Source of the DNA: Pseudomonas yamanorum
GTDB taxonomy: Bacteria > Pseudomonadota > Gammaproteobacteria > Pseudomonadales > Pseudomonadaceae
DNA: 64,000 nt
Direction: 5' to 3'
Assembly: GCF_900105735.1 (NCBI RefSeq)
Contig: NZ_LT629793.1
Coordinates: 5,952,001 to 6,016,000 of the forward strand
Shown piece by piece: positions 16,697 through 24,428 of the stretch. The translations under genes and the position numbers were made by a program. How positions within the stretch are numbered: position 1 is the stretch's first letter; each line of letters starts with the position of its first letter. The notes under the pieces are model-generated. The model did no database searches. It was not told the origin of the DNA and was given only the letters and a program-made list of their open reading frames with translations.

Positions 16697-18085
16697 ATGG
16701 CGCTTTCACGGCGAGAATTATTGCAGCGCGGCGCGGTAGCCGGCGCGTTCATGGCATTGACCAGTAACCCGGTGCTGGCACAGTTGGCCCGGGCACCGCG
16801 GCTGATTCCCTGGCGCAATTGGTCAGGGGCACAAACCTGTCTGCCCCTGGCGCGGCTGGCGCCGAAGAATCTTGATGAACTGGTGCAGGTCATCGGCCAG
16901 GCGCCGGGTAAGGTGCGGCCGGTGGGCTCGGGCCATTCGTTCAGTGCGCTGGTGCCCACCGACGGCACGTTGCTGTCCCTGAGTTACTTCAATGGTTTGC
17001 TGGATCACGACCCGCACACCTTGCAGGCCACCTTCGCCGCCGGCACGCCGATGTCGCGCATGGGCCAGGCGTTGAAGGACGTTGGCCAGGCGCTGCCGAA
17101 CATGGCGGATATCGACTACCAGACCCTGGCCGGGGCGATCTCCACCTCGACCCACGGCACGGGCGTGGGCTTCACCTCTTACTCCGGTTGCGTCACCGGC
17201 CTGCAACTGGTGACCGCCCAGGGTGAGGTGCTGGAGTGCGACGCCAAGCGCCACCCCGAGGTGTTCAGCGCCGCCCGGGTGTCCCTCGGCGCCCTGGGCG
17301 TGGCCACTCAAATCCGCCTGCAAAACCGCGCGCCTTACCGCCTGCGAGAGCGCCAGTGGATCGCCAAGACCGAAGAACTGCTGGAAGACGTGGGGAAAAA
17401 CACCCGGGAAAACCAGCACTGGGAAATGCTCGTGGTGACCCATTCCGACTACGCCTTGTCCATCGCCCTGAATGAAACCACCGACCCCGAAACCCCGCCC
17501 ATCGACCCGGCCGAGGCGGGCGGCAACGAGTTTGTGTCGATCATCGAGAAACTCGACAAATACGGCAGCGATTTCCCCGACGCCCGCCGTACCTTGCTTA
17601 ACAGCCTGCGCTTTTTCGCCAGCTTCGATGACCGCGTGGCCGAGTCGTTTCAGGTGTACGCCAACGTGCGCAACGTGCGTTTCAACGAGATGGAATACTC
17701 GGTGCCCGCCGAACACGGCCCGGCCTGCCTGCGGGAAATCCTCAAGCTGATCAACGACAAGGACCTGCGTACCTGGTTTCCCATCGAGTACCGCTACGTC
17801 AAGGCCGATGACATTCCGCTGAGCATGTTCGAGGGCCGCGACAGCTGTTCGATTTCCGTGCACCAGCACTACACCATGGACCACCACAACTTCTTCGCCG
17901 CCGTGGAGCCGATCTTCTGGAAATACGCCGGCCGTCCGCACTGGGGCAAATTGCACACCCTTAACGCGCGCACCTTGCAGCCGCTGTATTCGCGCTGGGA
18001 GGAATTCACCCGGGTGCGCCGCGAGCTGGACCCCAGCGGCAAATTTCTCAATGCGCACCTGTCATCAATTTTGGGAGTGGCCTGA
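16697..18085 (+). CDS. FAD-linked oxidoreductase, aldonolactone-oxidase type
   Basis: A 462-residue protein with a twin-arginine-like signal (SRRELLQRGAVAG), an FAD-binding_4 domain (VRPVGSGHSFSALVPTDG, where the His is the usual covalent FAD site) and a C-terminal ALO domain ending in RPHWGKLHTL and LDPSGKFLNAHL. The family includes L-gulonolactone and D-arabinonolactone oxidases. Here the neighbours (cytochrome c upstream by 17 bases, a PLP enzyme overlapping downstream) match the sphingosine-induced sphBCD genes. The substrate is thus more likely linked to long-chain amino alcohols than to sugar acids; that is inference. Confidence 0.85.
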   Translation: MALSRRELLQRGAVAGAFMALTSNPVLAQLARAPRLIPWRNWSGAQTCLPLARLAPKNLDELVQVIGQAPGKVRPVGSGHSFSALVPTDGTLLSLSYFNGLLDHDPHTLQATFAAGTPMSRMGQALKDVGQALPNMADIDYQTLAGAISTSTHGTGVGFTSYSGCVTGLQLVTAQGEVLECDAKRHPEVFSAARVSLGALGVATQIRLQNRAPYRLRERQWIAKTEELLEDVGKNTRENQHWEMLVVTHSDYALSIALNETTDPETPPIDPAEAGGNEFVSIIEKLDKYGSDFPDARRTLLNSLRFFASFDDRVAESFQVYANVRNVRFNEMEYSVPAEHGPACLREILKLINDKDLRTWFPIEYRYVKADDIPLSMFEGRDSCSISVHQHYTMDHHNFFAAVEPIFWKYAGRPHWGKLHTLNARTLQPLYSRWEEFTRVRRELDPSGKFLNAHLSSILGVA

Positions 18086-19353
18086 TGAACCGCAGACATT
18101 TCATGCTCGGCACCGGCGTGTTGCTGGTGGGTGGTGCGATTTTGCTCAGGCCCGGCGACCGGGGCAGCCCGTACACCGAGTATTTCCGCAGCCTCAACCA
18201 GGAACTCAAGGCCCATGGGCCGATGCGCCCGGTGATGCTGATCGACCTGGACAAGCTGGACCACAACATCGACGTGGTCATGCAGTCGGTGCAGCGCGGC
18301 GGCAAACACCTGCGGCTGGTGGAGAAATCCCTGCCGTCGCCGGGGCTGCTGGCCTACATCGCCAAGCGTGCCGGCACCCAGCGCCTGATGTCGTTTCACC
18401 AGCCATTTCTGAACCACGACGCCCAGGTCTTTCCCGACGCTGACATCCTGCTGGGCAAGCCGTTGCCGGTGCGCTCGGCCGAGCTGTTTTACCAAACCCA
18501 CAAGGGGCCGTTCGACCCGTCCCGCCAGTTGCAATGGCTGCTGGACACGCCCGAGCGGCTGCAGCAATACCTGGCGCTGGCCCAGGGGTTGGGCACGAAA
18601 CTGCGGGTCAATATCGAGCTGGATGTGGGCCTGCATCGCGGCGGCATCAGCGACAACGCGGTGCTGGGGCAGATGCTGACGATGATCAGCGCGCATCCGC
18701 AGCAGCTGGAGTTCGCCGGGTTTATGGGCTACGACCCGTTCGTGGGCATGGGCGTGCCGGGGATTCTCGGCTCGCCCCAGGACCTGTTCGACAAGGTCAT
18801 GCAGCGCTACAACGGCTATGTGGATTACACCCGCCAGCACTTTGCGCCGCTGTGGCGGGACGGCCTGACGTTGAACACGGCGGGCAGCCCGAGTTATCGC
18901 ATTCACGAGCAGGAAAAGCTCAGCAGCGAGGTGTCGGTGGGCACCGCGTTGCTCAAGCCGACGCACTATGACTTGCCGTCGCTGAGCGAGCATGTGCCGG
19001 CGGCCTTTATCGCCACGCCCGTGTTGAAAAGCACCGGGCCGGTGGATATCCCGGCGCTGGATGGCAAATCGCGGTTGTTCTCGTGGTGGGATGCGAATCA
19101 GCGCGCCACGTTTTTTATTTATGGGGGTAACTGGATGGCCGAGTTTGAATCGCCCAAAGGCTTGCAGAGTAATGACCTGTACGGGCGCAGCTCCAATCAG
19201 GAAATGGTCAACGGCTCGCCCAAGGTGGGGCTGAACGTGGAAGATCAGGTGTTCCTGCGCCCGACCCAGAGCGAGTTTGTGTTGTTGCAATTCGGGGATT
19301 TGCTGGCGGTGCGGGGCGGGAAAATCGTCGATACCTGGCCGGTCTACACCTGA
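18085..19353 (+). CDS. Fold-III PLP enzyme (alanine racemase / D-threonine aldolase-like)
   Basis: A 422-residue protein with an N-terminal signal or anchor (RRHFMLGTGVLLVGGAILL, preceded by twin Arg). It has an alanine-racemase N-domain: PVMLIDLDKLDHNIDVV, the probable PLP lysine in LVEKSLPSP, and VNIELDVGLHRGG. A DSD1-like C-terminal domain follows. Its ATG overlaps the preceding stop (TGATG). Members cleave or epimerise beta-hydroxy amino compounds. It lies in the position of PA5326 in the P. aeruginosa sphingosine locus, which would fit cleavage of an amino-alcohol-derived substrate; the exact reaction is unknown. Confidence 0.82.
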   Translation: MNRRHFMLGTGVLLVGGAILLRPGDRGSPYTEYFRSLNQELKAHGPMRPVMLIDLDKLDHNIDVVMQSVQRGGKHLRLVEKSLPSPGLLAYIAKRAGTQRLMSFHQPFLNHDAQVFPDADILLGKPLPVRSAELFYQTHKGPFDPSRQLQWLLDTPERLQQYLALAQGLGTKLRVNIELDVGLHRGGISDNAVLGQMLTMISAHPQQLEFAGFMGYDPFVGMGVPGILGSPQDLFDKVMQRYNGYVDYTRQHFAPLWRDGLTLNTAGSPSYRIHEQEKLSSEVSVGTALLKPTHYDLPSLSEHVPAAFIATPVLKSTGPVDIPALDGKSRLFSWWDANQRATFFIYGGNWMAEFESPKGLQSNDLYGRSSNQEMVNGSPKVGLNVEDQVFLRPTQSEFVLLQFGDLLAVRGGKIVDTWPVYT

Positions 19354-19371
19354 AGAAACCCCGATCAACAT

Positions 19372-19456
19372 GTGGGAGCTGGCTTGCCTGCGATGCAGGC
19401 AACTCGGTTTTTCAGTGATACCGAGGTGATGCTATCGCAGGCAAGCCAGCTCCCAC
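19372..19456. repeat. REP inverted pair
   Basis: GTGGGAGCTGGCTTGCCTGC and its inverted copy between the convergent PLP-enzyme and sphA genes. Confidence 0.9.
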
Positions 19457-19470
19457 ATGTTCAACCGGGT

Positions 19471-20412
19471 TTACAAGGCAAACGGAATCGTCAACTTCGC
19501 CCACAACATGTCGCCTTCCGGCCGGTTCTGCACATCAAACTCCTTGGCCCAGCGCACCTCGGCACTCGCGTACTTGAGGAAGGTGAAATACACCGCCGGA
19601 CCGATCGCAAACACCTGGCCCTTGACCCCGTCATCCACATCTTCGCCATAGATGTTCACCACGGTATGCCCGTACTGCTTATCGTCGGTGGTCTGCTTGA
19701 GGTAATAACCGTTGAGCCCAAGGCTGAGGTTATCCGTCACCTTGTAGCTGGCCGAGTAGTCGAAGTGAAAAATCTGCCCCGAACGGTAATGAGTGTCGGG
19801 GTTTTCCTTGTTGAAGCTGTAGGTGGTCTTGATCGACAGCTCGGTACGGTCGTTGGGCAACCAGGTCGCCGACACCAACGGCTTGTAGGTGTAGAAATTG
19901 TTGCTGGTATTGGCCAGGCGCGTGGCGTCGTACTCACCGGTGGGCAGGGTGATTTCCAGGGCGGTGCCCACCGTCAGGTTTTTGCCCAGGTCCCAGAGGA
20001 TGATCGGCGCCACGGTGGTGTCGCCCATGCTTTCCCGGGTGTCGGACATGCCGAACAGCGACACCTGTTGCTTCAGGTACGGCTGGGCGATGTAGCCGCC
20101 CAGGCGCCCGCCGAATACCCGCAGTGGGCTGAGGTAATCCAGGCGCGGGATGATCGCGTCGGACTTGATCTTCACGTCCGACACCTTGCCACCCAACGAG
20201 CTGATATCGAGCTTCTTGGCTTCGTAATGGTTGTAGTAAATATTGAAGGCGAACATGTGGTCGGGCAGGTTGTTCACGTCCAGCGGCAGGATGTAGAAGC
20301 CATCGGTGCCGGGGCCGATGTTGTCGACGCCGCCTTCGGTGGCCAGGGCCGGCAGGCTGATGAGGGCCAACAGGGCGAGTTGCACGGGGTAAAACGCACG
20401 GGTCGTGTTCAT
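19471..20412 (-). CDS. sphA: SphA-like outer-membrane porin (Phenol_MetA_deg family)
   Basis: A 313-residue protein with a signal peptide (ends SLPALA). The mature sequence is a barrel of the Phenol_MetA_deg type (DNIGPGTDGFYILPLDV, then TVGTALEITLPTGEYDATR) and ends in a strand (AKLTIPFAL). It lies divergent to an AraC regulator and next to the cytochrome/oxidase/PLP operon, exactly as sphA (PA5325) does in P. aeruginosa, where it is induced by sphingosine. It may pass sphingoid bases across the outer membrane. I place the start at 20412 to give a normal signal peptide; 20424 is also in frame. Confidence 0.8.
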   Translation of the reverse strand: MNTTRAFYPVQLALLALISLPALATEGGVDNIGPGTDGFYILPLDVNNLPDHMFAFNIYYNHYEAKKLDISSLGGKVSDVKIKSDAIIPRLDYLSPLRVFGGRLGGYIAQPYLKQQVSLFGMSDTRESMGDTTVAPIILWDLGKNLTVGTALEITLPTGEYDATRLANTSNNFYTYKPLVSATWLPNDRTELSIKTTYSFNKENPDTHYRSGQIFHFDYSASYKVTDNLSLGLNGYYLKQTTDDKQYGHTVVNIYGEDVDDGVKGQVFAIGPAVYFTFLKYASAEVRWAKEFDVQNRPEGDMLWAKLTIPFAL

Positions 20413-20480
20413 GTCTGGGCTCATTATTATTGTTAGGGCGACGCTACCTATACAAATAAGCCCTCAACGGCCAGCGGGGC

Positions 20481-20519
20481 AGGGTATTGGCGGCCACATA
20501 GGGGGACTTTGGCGGACAG
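20481..20519 (-). promoter_or_regulatory. Putative SphR box upstream of sphA
   Basis: On the minus strand it begins CTGTCCGCC and ends CCAATACCCT. It differs at 6 of 39 positions from the box at 16208 and lies 69 bases before the sphA start. A block CTTATTTGTATAGG lies 20 bases downstream and may contain the -10 element. It is also about 100 bases before sphR. Confidence 0.75.
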
Positions 20520-20615
20520 CTTTCATCCAGAGTGCAGCAGTTCTTGCAAGCGCCTATGATTGTCAGGATGTTTCCAAAACAAGAACTGAAGCACTCAGTC
20601 GGGAATCGAACACCC

Positions 20616-21653
20616 ATGCAAAGGAAAGCCGTTGATCCGCACTATGACCTGGCCCTGGTCTCGCCATTTCTGCTGCAAACCCTCGGACAAGTGGTCGCGC
20701 ACAAGGGCGCGAGTGCCGAGCACCTGTGCCGTGGCCTGGGATTTACCCTGGCCGATCTGGACGACCCGGCCCAACGGATTTCCTATCGCCAGGCGGTAGC
20801 GATGATCCAGCGTGCACTCAAGGTATTGCCTGACCAGGGGCTGGGCCTGTGGGTAGGCCATCAGAATGTACTCGGCACCTTGGGCCTGCTCGGCCATGTG
20901 ATTTCACTGTGCAAGACGTTGCGCGATGCGTTTGCCATAGGGGAGCGTCATCAGCACACCTCCGGCGGTATCGCCACTTCGCGCACCCATGAGGGCCCCC
21001 AGGAAGTGTTCGTCGATATCGAATGCCTGCTGCCGTATGCCGAGGTCCAGGTGTTCGCCGCGGAGGAGTTCTTTGCGAGCCTGATGGTGTATGGCCGGGC
21101 GCTGGTGGGCGAGGGTTTCATGCCGCTGCGGGTCGAATTTATCCACGCTGCGCCCACCTACGTCGCCGACTATCACCAGCTGTTTGGCGCCGATGTGCGC
21201 TTCGGCTGCCTGCATAACCGCATGGTCCTGGCCAGCCAGTGGCTGGACGTGCGCCTGCCCAATCACCACGCCCTGGCCCTGCGCCAGGCCCTGGAATTGC
21301 TGGAGCTGGAAAGTGCGCAACTGCATCAGAAAATGGATTTGATCCAGGCGGTGGAGCGCGCGATTTCCCGGGATTTGCAGGGCAGCCAGCTAGAAAAGGT
21401 CGCCAGTGACTTGAACATGAGCGGGCGTACCTTGCGCCGGCGCCTGACCGAGCACGGGCTGACGTTCGAAGGCTTGCTGGAACAGGTGCGCAGGGCACGG
21501 ACCATGGGGTTGTTGAGCAACCCGGGGTTGTCCATCGAACGGATCACCGAGGAAGTCGGCTACAGCGATGTGCGCAGTTTTCGGCGGGCGTTCAAGCGCT
21601 GGACCGGGCTGAGCCCCAGTGCATTCCGTGGCGAAGGCACAGGGCCGGGGTGA
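20616..21653 (+). CDS. sphR: AraC-family regulator, SphR-like
   Basis: About 345 residues. There is a large N-terminal sensor domain of the Arabinose_bd type and a C-terminal double helix-turn-helix (LEKVASDLNMSGRTLRRRL, then ITEEVGYSDVRSFRRAFKRW). It is divergent from sphA; in P. aeruginosa the equivalent protein (PA5324) binds sphingosine and activates sphA and the neutral ceramidase gene. The duplicated 39-bp box at the two target promoters supports the same role here. Several in-frame ATGs exist (20532, 20556, 20568, 20616); 20616 gives the usual family length. Confidence 0.8.
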   Translation: MQRKAVDPHYDLALVSPFLLQTLGQVVAHKGASAEHLCRGLGFTLADLDDPAQRISYRQAVAMIQRALKVLPDQGLGLWVGHQNVLGTLGLLGHVISLCKTLRDAFAIGERHQHTSGGIATSRTHEGPQEVFVDIECLLPYAEVQVFAAEEFFASLMVYGRALVGEGFMPLRVEFIHAAPTYVADYHQLFGADVRFGCLHNRMVLASQWLDVRLPNHHALALRQALELLELESAQLHQKMDLIQAVERAISRDLQGSQLEKVASDLNMSGRTLRRRLTEHGLTFEGLLEQVRRARTMGLLSNPGLSIERITEEVGYSDVRSFRRAFKRWTGLSPSAFRGEGTGPG

Positions 21654-21764
21654 TCGTCAGGATTGGTCCCATTGGCTACCTGATCTTTCCCCGGATTGGC
21701 TATTTGTCCAACGCACCCGCCTCACTACTCTAGACACCAATCCCCACTGTTCTGGAGTATCACC

Positions 21765-22202
21765 ATGCAAACTCGTACCGACTTCTACACCGCCTCCCCG
21801 GACGCCATGAAAGCCATGCTCGCCCTGGAGGCCGCCGTCGGCAAACTGTCCATCGAACTGCCGCTGCTGGAGTTGATTCGCCTGCGCGTATCGCAGATCA
21901 ACGGCTGCGCCTTCTGCCTCGACATGCACACCGCCGACGCCCGCAAGGGTGGCGAGACCGAGCGCCGCCTGTACACCGTGTCGGCCTGGCGTGAAACGCC
22001 GTTCTTCACGCCCCGTGAACGTGCCGCGCTGGCCTGGGCCGAAAGCCTGACCCTGCTCAGCCAGACCCACGCACCGGATGCAGACTTCACCGAACTGGCT
22101 GCCCACTTCAGCCCGCAAGAGCAAGTCGACCTGAGCGTGGCGATCGCCACCATCAACAGCTGGAACCGTCTGGCGGTGGGCTTTCGCAAGATGCCTAAAT
22201 AA
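21765..22202 (+). CDS. AhpD-like / carboxymuconolactone-decarboxylase-family protein
   Basis: A 145-residue all-helical protein with the alkylhydroperoxidase core: NGCAFCLDMHTADARKGGE holds the CxxC pair and the downstream His of AhpD-type redox sites. Members reduce peroxides or act as gamma-carboxymuconolactone decarboxylases; the CxxC-x3-H pattern favours the peroxidase type. The ATG at 21765 has a GGAG site. It is transcribed alone and followed by a palindromic repeat. Confidence 0.88.
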   Translation: MQTRTDFYTASPDAMKAMLALEAAVGKLSIELPLLELIRLRVSQINGCAFCLDMHTADARKGGETERRLYTVSAWRETPFFTPRERAALAWAESLTLLSQTHAPDADFTELAAHFSPQEQVDLSVAIATINSWNRLAVGFRKMPK

Positions 22203-22225
22203 CCTCAAAAGACGCCGGGATGACT

Positions 22226-22360
22226 GATCGTTCCCGCGCTCTGCGTGGGAATGCCGCCCCGGACGCTCTGCGTCCAGCGGGCGATGCAAGGCTCAAGTCT
22301 TGCGCATTGGTGACGCGGAGCGTCACGGGATGCATTCCCACGCAGAGCGCGGGAACGATC
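22226..22360. repeat. GATCGTTCCC-type nested palindromic repeat, copy 1
   Basis: The outer arms are GATCGTTCCC-GCGCTCTGCGTGGGAATGC and its complement; the inner arms are built on GACGCTCTGCGTC and GTGACGCGGAGCGTCAC. Related copies at 27661 and 37254. This copy has a longer middle. Confidence 0.88.
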
Positions 22361-22434
22361 AACGAAGCCGATCCACCGCCATCGCGGCCTCGCTAAAGCT
22401 CGACCGCTCCCACCGGGTTATAGCCAATCGGCAT

Positions 22435-23199
22435 TCACTTGAAGTAACCCCGGGGCGTGGTGCCAGTCATGGCCTTGAAGAAGGCAATCAGCGCACTGTC
22501 ACTGGCAAAGCCCAACTCAAAGGCGCAGTACCCGAGACTGCGCCCGGTGGCGAGCAACTCGATGGCGCGCATCAAGCGCCACTGTTGACGCCATTGCTGA
22601 TAGCCCATGCCGGTTTCCCGCAGGAAGATCCGGCCGATGGTTTTGCCGCTGGCGGCCACCTGGTGTTGCAAGGCTTGCAGCTCCGGCGGCAGCGCGTCGA
22701 GGTTCTCCAATAACGGCGCCAGGCGTTTGTCCGTGGGCAGGGGCAGCAGCAGCGGTTGCTCGACCGCCTCGCGGATTTCACTCAAGCACAGCGCCAGCAA
22801 ATGCGCATATTTGCCCTGTTGCCAATCGGTGTCGAACGCCGCCATTGCCATTGGCTCCAGCACCGCCCGCAGCAGTGCACTCACCTCAATCACCCGCACC
22901 TGTGCCGGCAACTGTCCGGCCAATTTCGGGCTGAAGTACACCGAACGATAATCCACGGTCTGTTGCATCACTGCCCGGTGCGGCACACCGCCGGGAATCC
23001 ACGCTGCCCGAGTGGGCGGCAACAAGCACAGCTGGTTGGCCAGGGTAATGCGCGTGCAGCCCTGTTGGGTGAACAGCAATTGCCCGCGCTGATGCTGATG
23101 TACACCGGAGTCGTGATCACCCAGCAGGGCGGCGATGCCCACCACGGGTGCGTCGAAGCGGTCGGGATTGAACGGTGTCTGCGCCGCAAGCCATGCCAT
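22435..23199 (-). CDS. AraC-family transcriptional regulator
   Basis: A 254-residue protein with a small N-terminal cupin-like sensor (GVHQHQRGQLLFTQQGCTRI) and a C-terminal AraC helix-turn-helix (YCAFELGFASDSALIAFFKAMTGTTPRGYF). It is divergent from an MFS exporter, with 98 bases between starts, and probably controls it. This short cupin-AraC type often governs drug or siderophore efflux genes. Confidence 0.88.
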   Translation of the reverse strand: MAWLAAQTPFNPDRFDAPVVGIAALLGDHDSGVHQHQRGQLLFTQQGCTRITLANQLCLLPPTRAAWIPGGVPHRAVMQQTVDYRSVYFSPKLAGQLPAQVRVIEVSALLRAVLEPMAMAAFDTDWQQGKYAHLLALCLSEIREAVEQPLLLPLPTDKRLAPLLENLDALPPELQALQHQVAASGKTIGRIFLRETGMGYQQWRQQWRLMRAIELLATGRSLGYCAFELGFASDSALIAFFKAMTGTTPRGYFK

Positions 23200-23297
23200 G
23201 GAATGTCCGATTTCATTGATAACGTGTCAGAGTCTGGATAATACGCCAGCCAGCGCTGTTTAGACTCCCTGGCCTGTTTACCGGGAAGAGCCTTTCG

Positions 23298-24428
23298 ATG
23301 ATGTTGAAAAAATTGCTGGTGCTGGCGGTGGCATTGTTGATGTTCCCGCAGATCGGACAAACCCTGTACAGCCCCGCGCTGGCGGATATTGGCCAGGCGT
23401 TTGCGGTAGGGCCTGAGGCTGCGGGGCAGACCTTGTCGGTGTACTTTCTCGCCTTCGCGTTTGGGGTGGTGGTGTGGGGCCGGTTGTGCGACCGCTTTGG
23501 TCGGCGCCCGGTGATGCTGGCCGGGTTGGCCCTTTACGGCGTAGCCATGGCGCTGGCCTTGGGCGTGCGCTCGTTCAACGGCTTGTTGCTGGCCCAGGCG
23601 CTGGCGGCGTTTGGTGCGGCGGTAGGGTCGGTGGTGACGCAAACCGTGCTGCGCGACCGCTTCAGCGGCGCCGAACTGGCGCAGGTGTTTTCAGTCGTGG
23701 GCATTGCCCTGGCGGCCAGCCCCGCGATTGGCCTGTTCACCGGCGCGGGCCTCGTGCAGCACTTTGGCTATCGCGGGGTGCTCACAGGCTTGTTGCTGCT
23801 GGCGCTAACGTTATTGGCCTGGTGCCTGTGGGCATTGCCGGAAACCCGCCCGGCCTCGCTGCCCACGGCCTCGTTGCGTGGCACCCTGGGCCTGATGCTC
23901 AAGGATGCGGCCCTGTGGCGTTCGGTGGGGCTGGTCGCGGTCTTCAATATCGCGCTGTTCAGTTATTACAGCCTGGGGCCGTTTGTTTTCCAGCGCCTGG
24001 GATTGTCTGCCGAGCAGTTCGGCTATAGCGGCGTACTGCTGGCGTTGGGATCGGGGCTTGGGGCCTGGCTCAACAAGGGGTTGCTCAAGCGCGGGGCCGG
24101 CAGCGAACAGCTGGTGCTGGCAGCCGGTGGCGTGATGTTAGTGGGCAGCGTGATGGTGGTGCTGTTGCAGGAGCGTTGGCTGTTCGTGTTGCCGATGCTG
24201 TTGGTGGTCATGGCCTTCGGGATGGCGATTCCCAATGTGCTGGGGGCAGCGCTGACGGCTTATCGCGACCGCCTCGGCACCGCCGGTGCCTTGTTCGGTT
24301 TGCTGTATTACCTGGTGATCGGTGCGGGGTTGACCGTGGCGGCCTGGGCCCAGCAGTTGGGCTGGACCCTGTTGGTGTGCGCCTTGGCGGCGCTATGCCT
24401 GGCGATCCCGCGTACCGTCAGAAGTTGA
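23298..24428 (+). CDS. MFS exporter, Bcr/CflA type
   Basis: A 376-residue, 11-12 helix membrane protein. The MFS loop motif is GRLCDRFGRRPVML (after helix 2), and the first helix carries QTLYSPALADIG as in Bcr/CflA drug exporters. It is a proton-driven exporter in the inner membrane. It lies next to an AraC regulator and convergent with a TonB siderophore receptor, whose 3' end it overlaps by 11 bases, so export of a siderophore or another metabolite is plausible. An 8-bp inverted repeat (GTTGACCG at 24425, CGGTCAAC at 24448) lies at its stop codon and may end its transcript. Confidence 0.87.
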   Translation: MMLKKLLVLAVALLMFPQIGQTLYSPALADIGQAFAVGPEAAGQTLSVYFLAFAFGVVVWGRLCDRFGRRPVMLAGLALYGVAMALALGVRSFNGLLLAQALAAFGAAVGSVVTQTVLRDRFSGAELAQVFSVVGIALAASPAIGLFTGAGLVQHFGYRGVLTGLLLLALTLLAWCLWALPETRPASLPTASLRGTLGLMLKDAALWRSVGLVAVFNIALFSYYSLGPFVFQRLGLSAEQFGYSGVLLALGSGLGAWLNKGLLKRGAGSEQLVLAAGGVMLVGSVMVVLLQERWLFVLPMLLVVMAFGMAIPNVLGAALTAYRDRLGTAGALFGLLYYLVIGAGLTVAAWAQQLGWTLLVCALAALCLAIPRTVRS

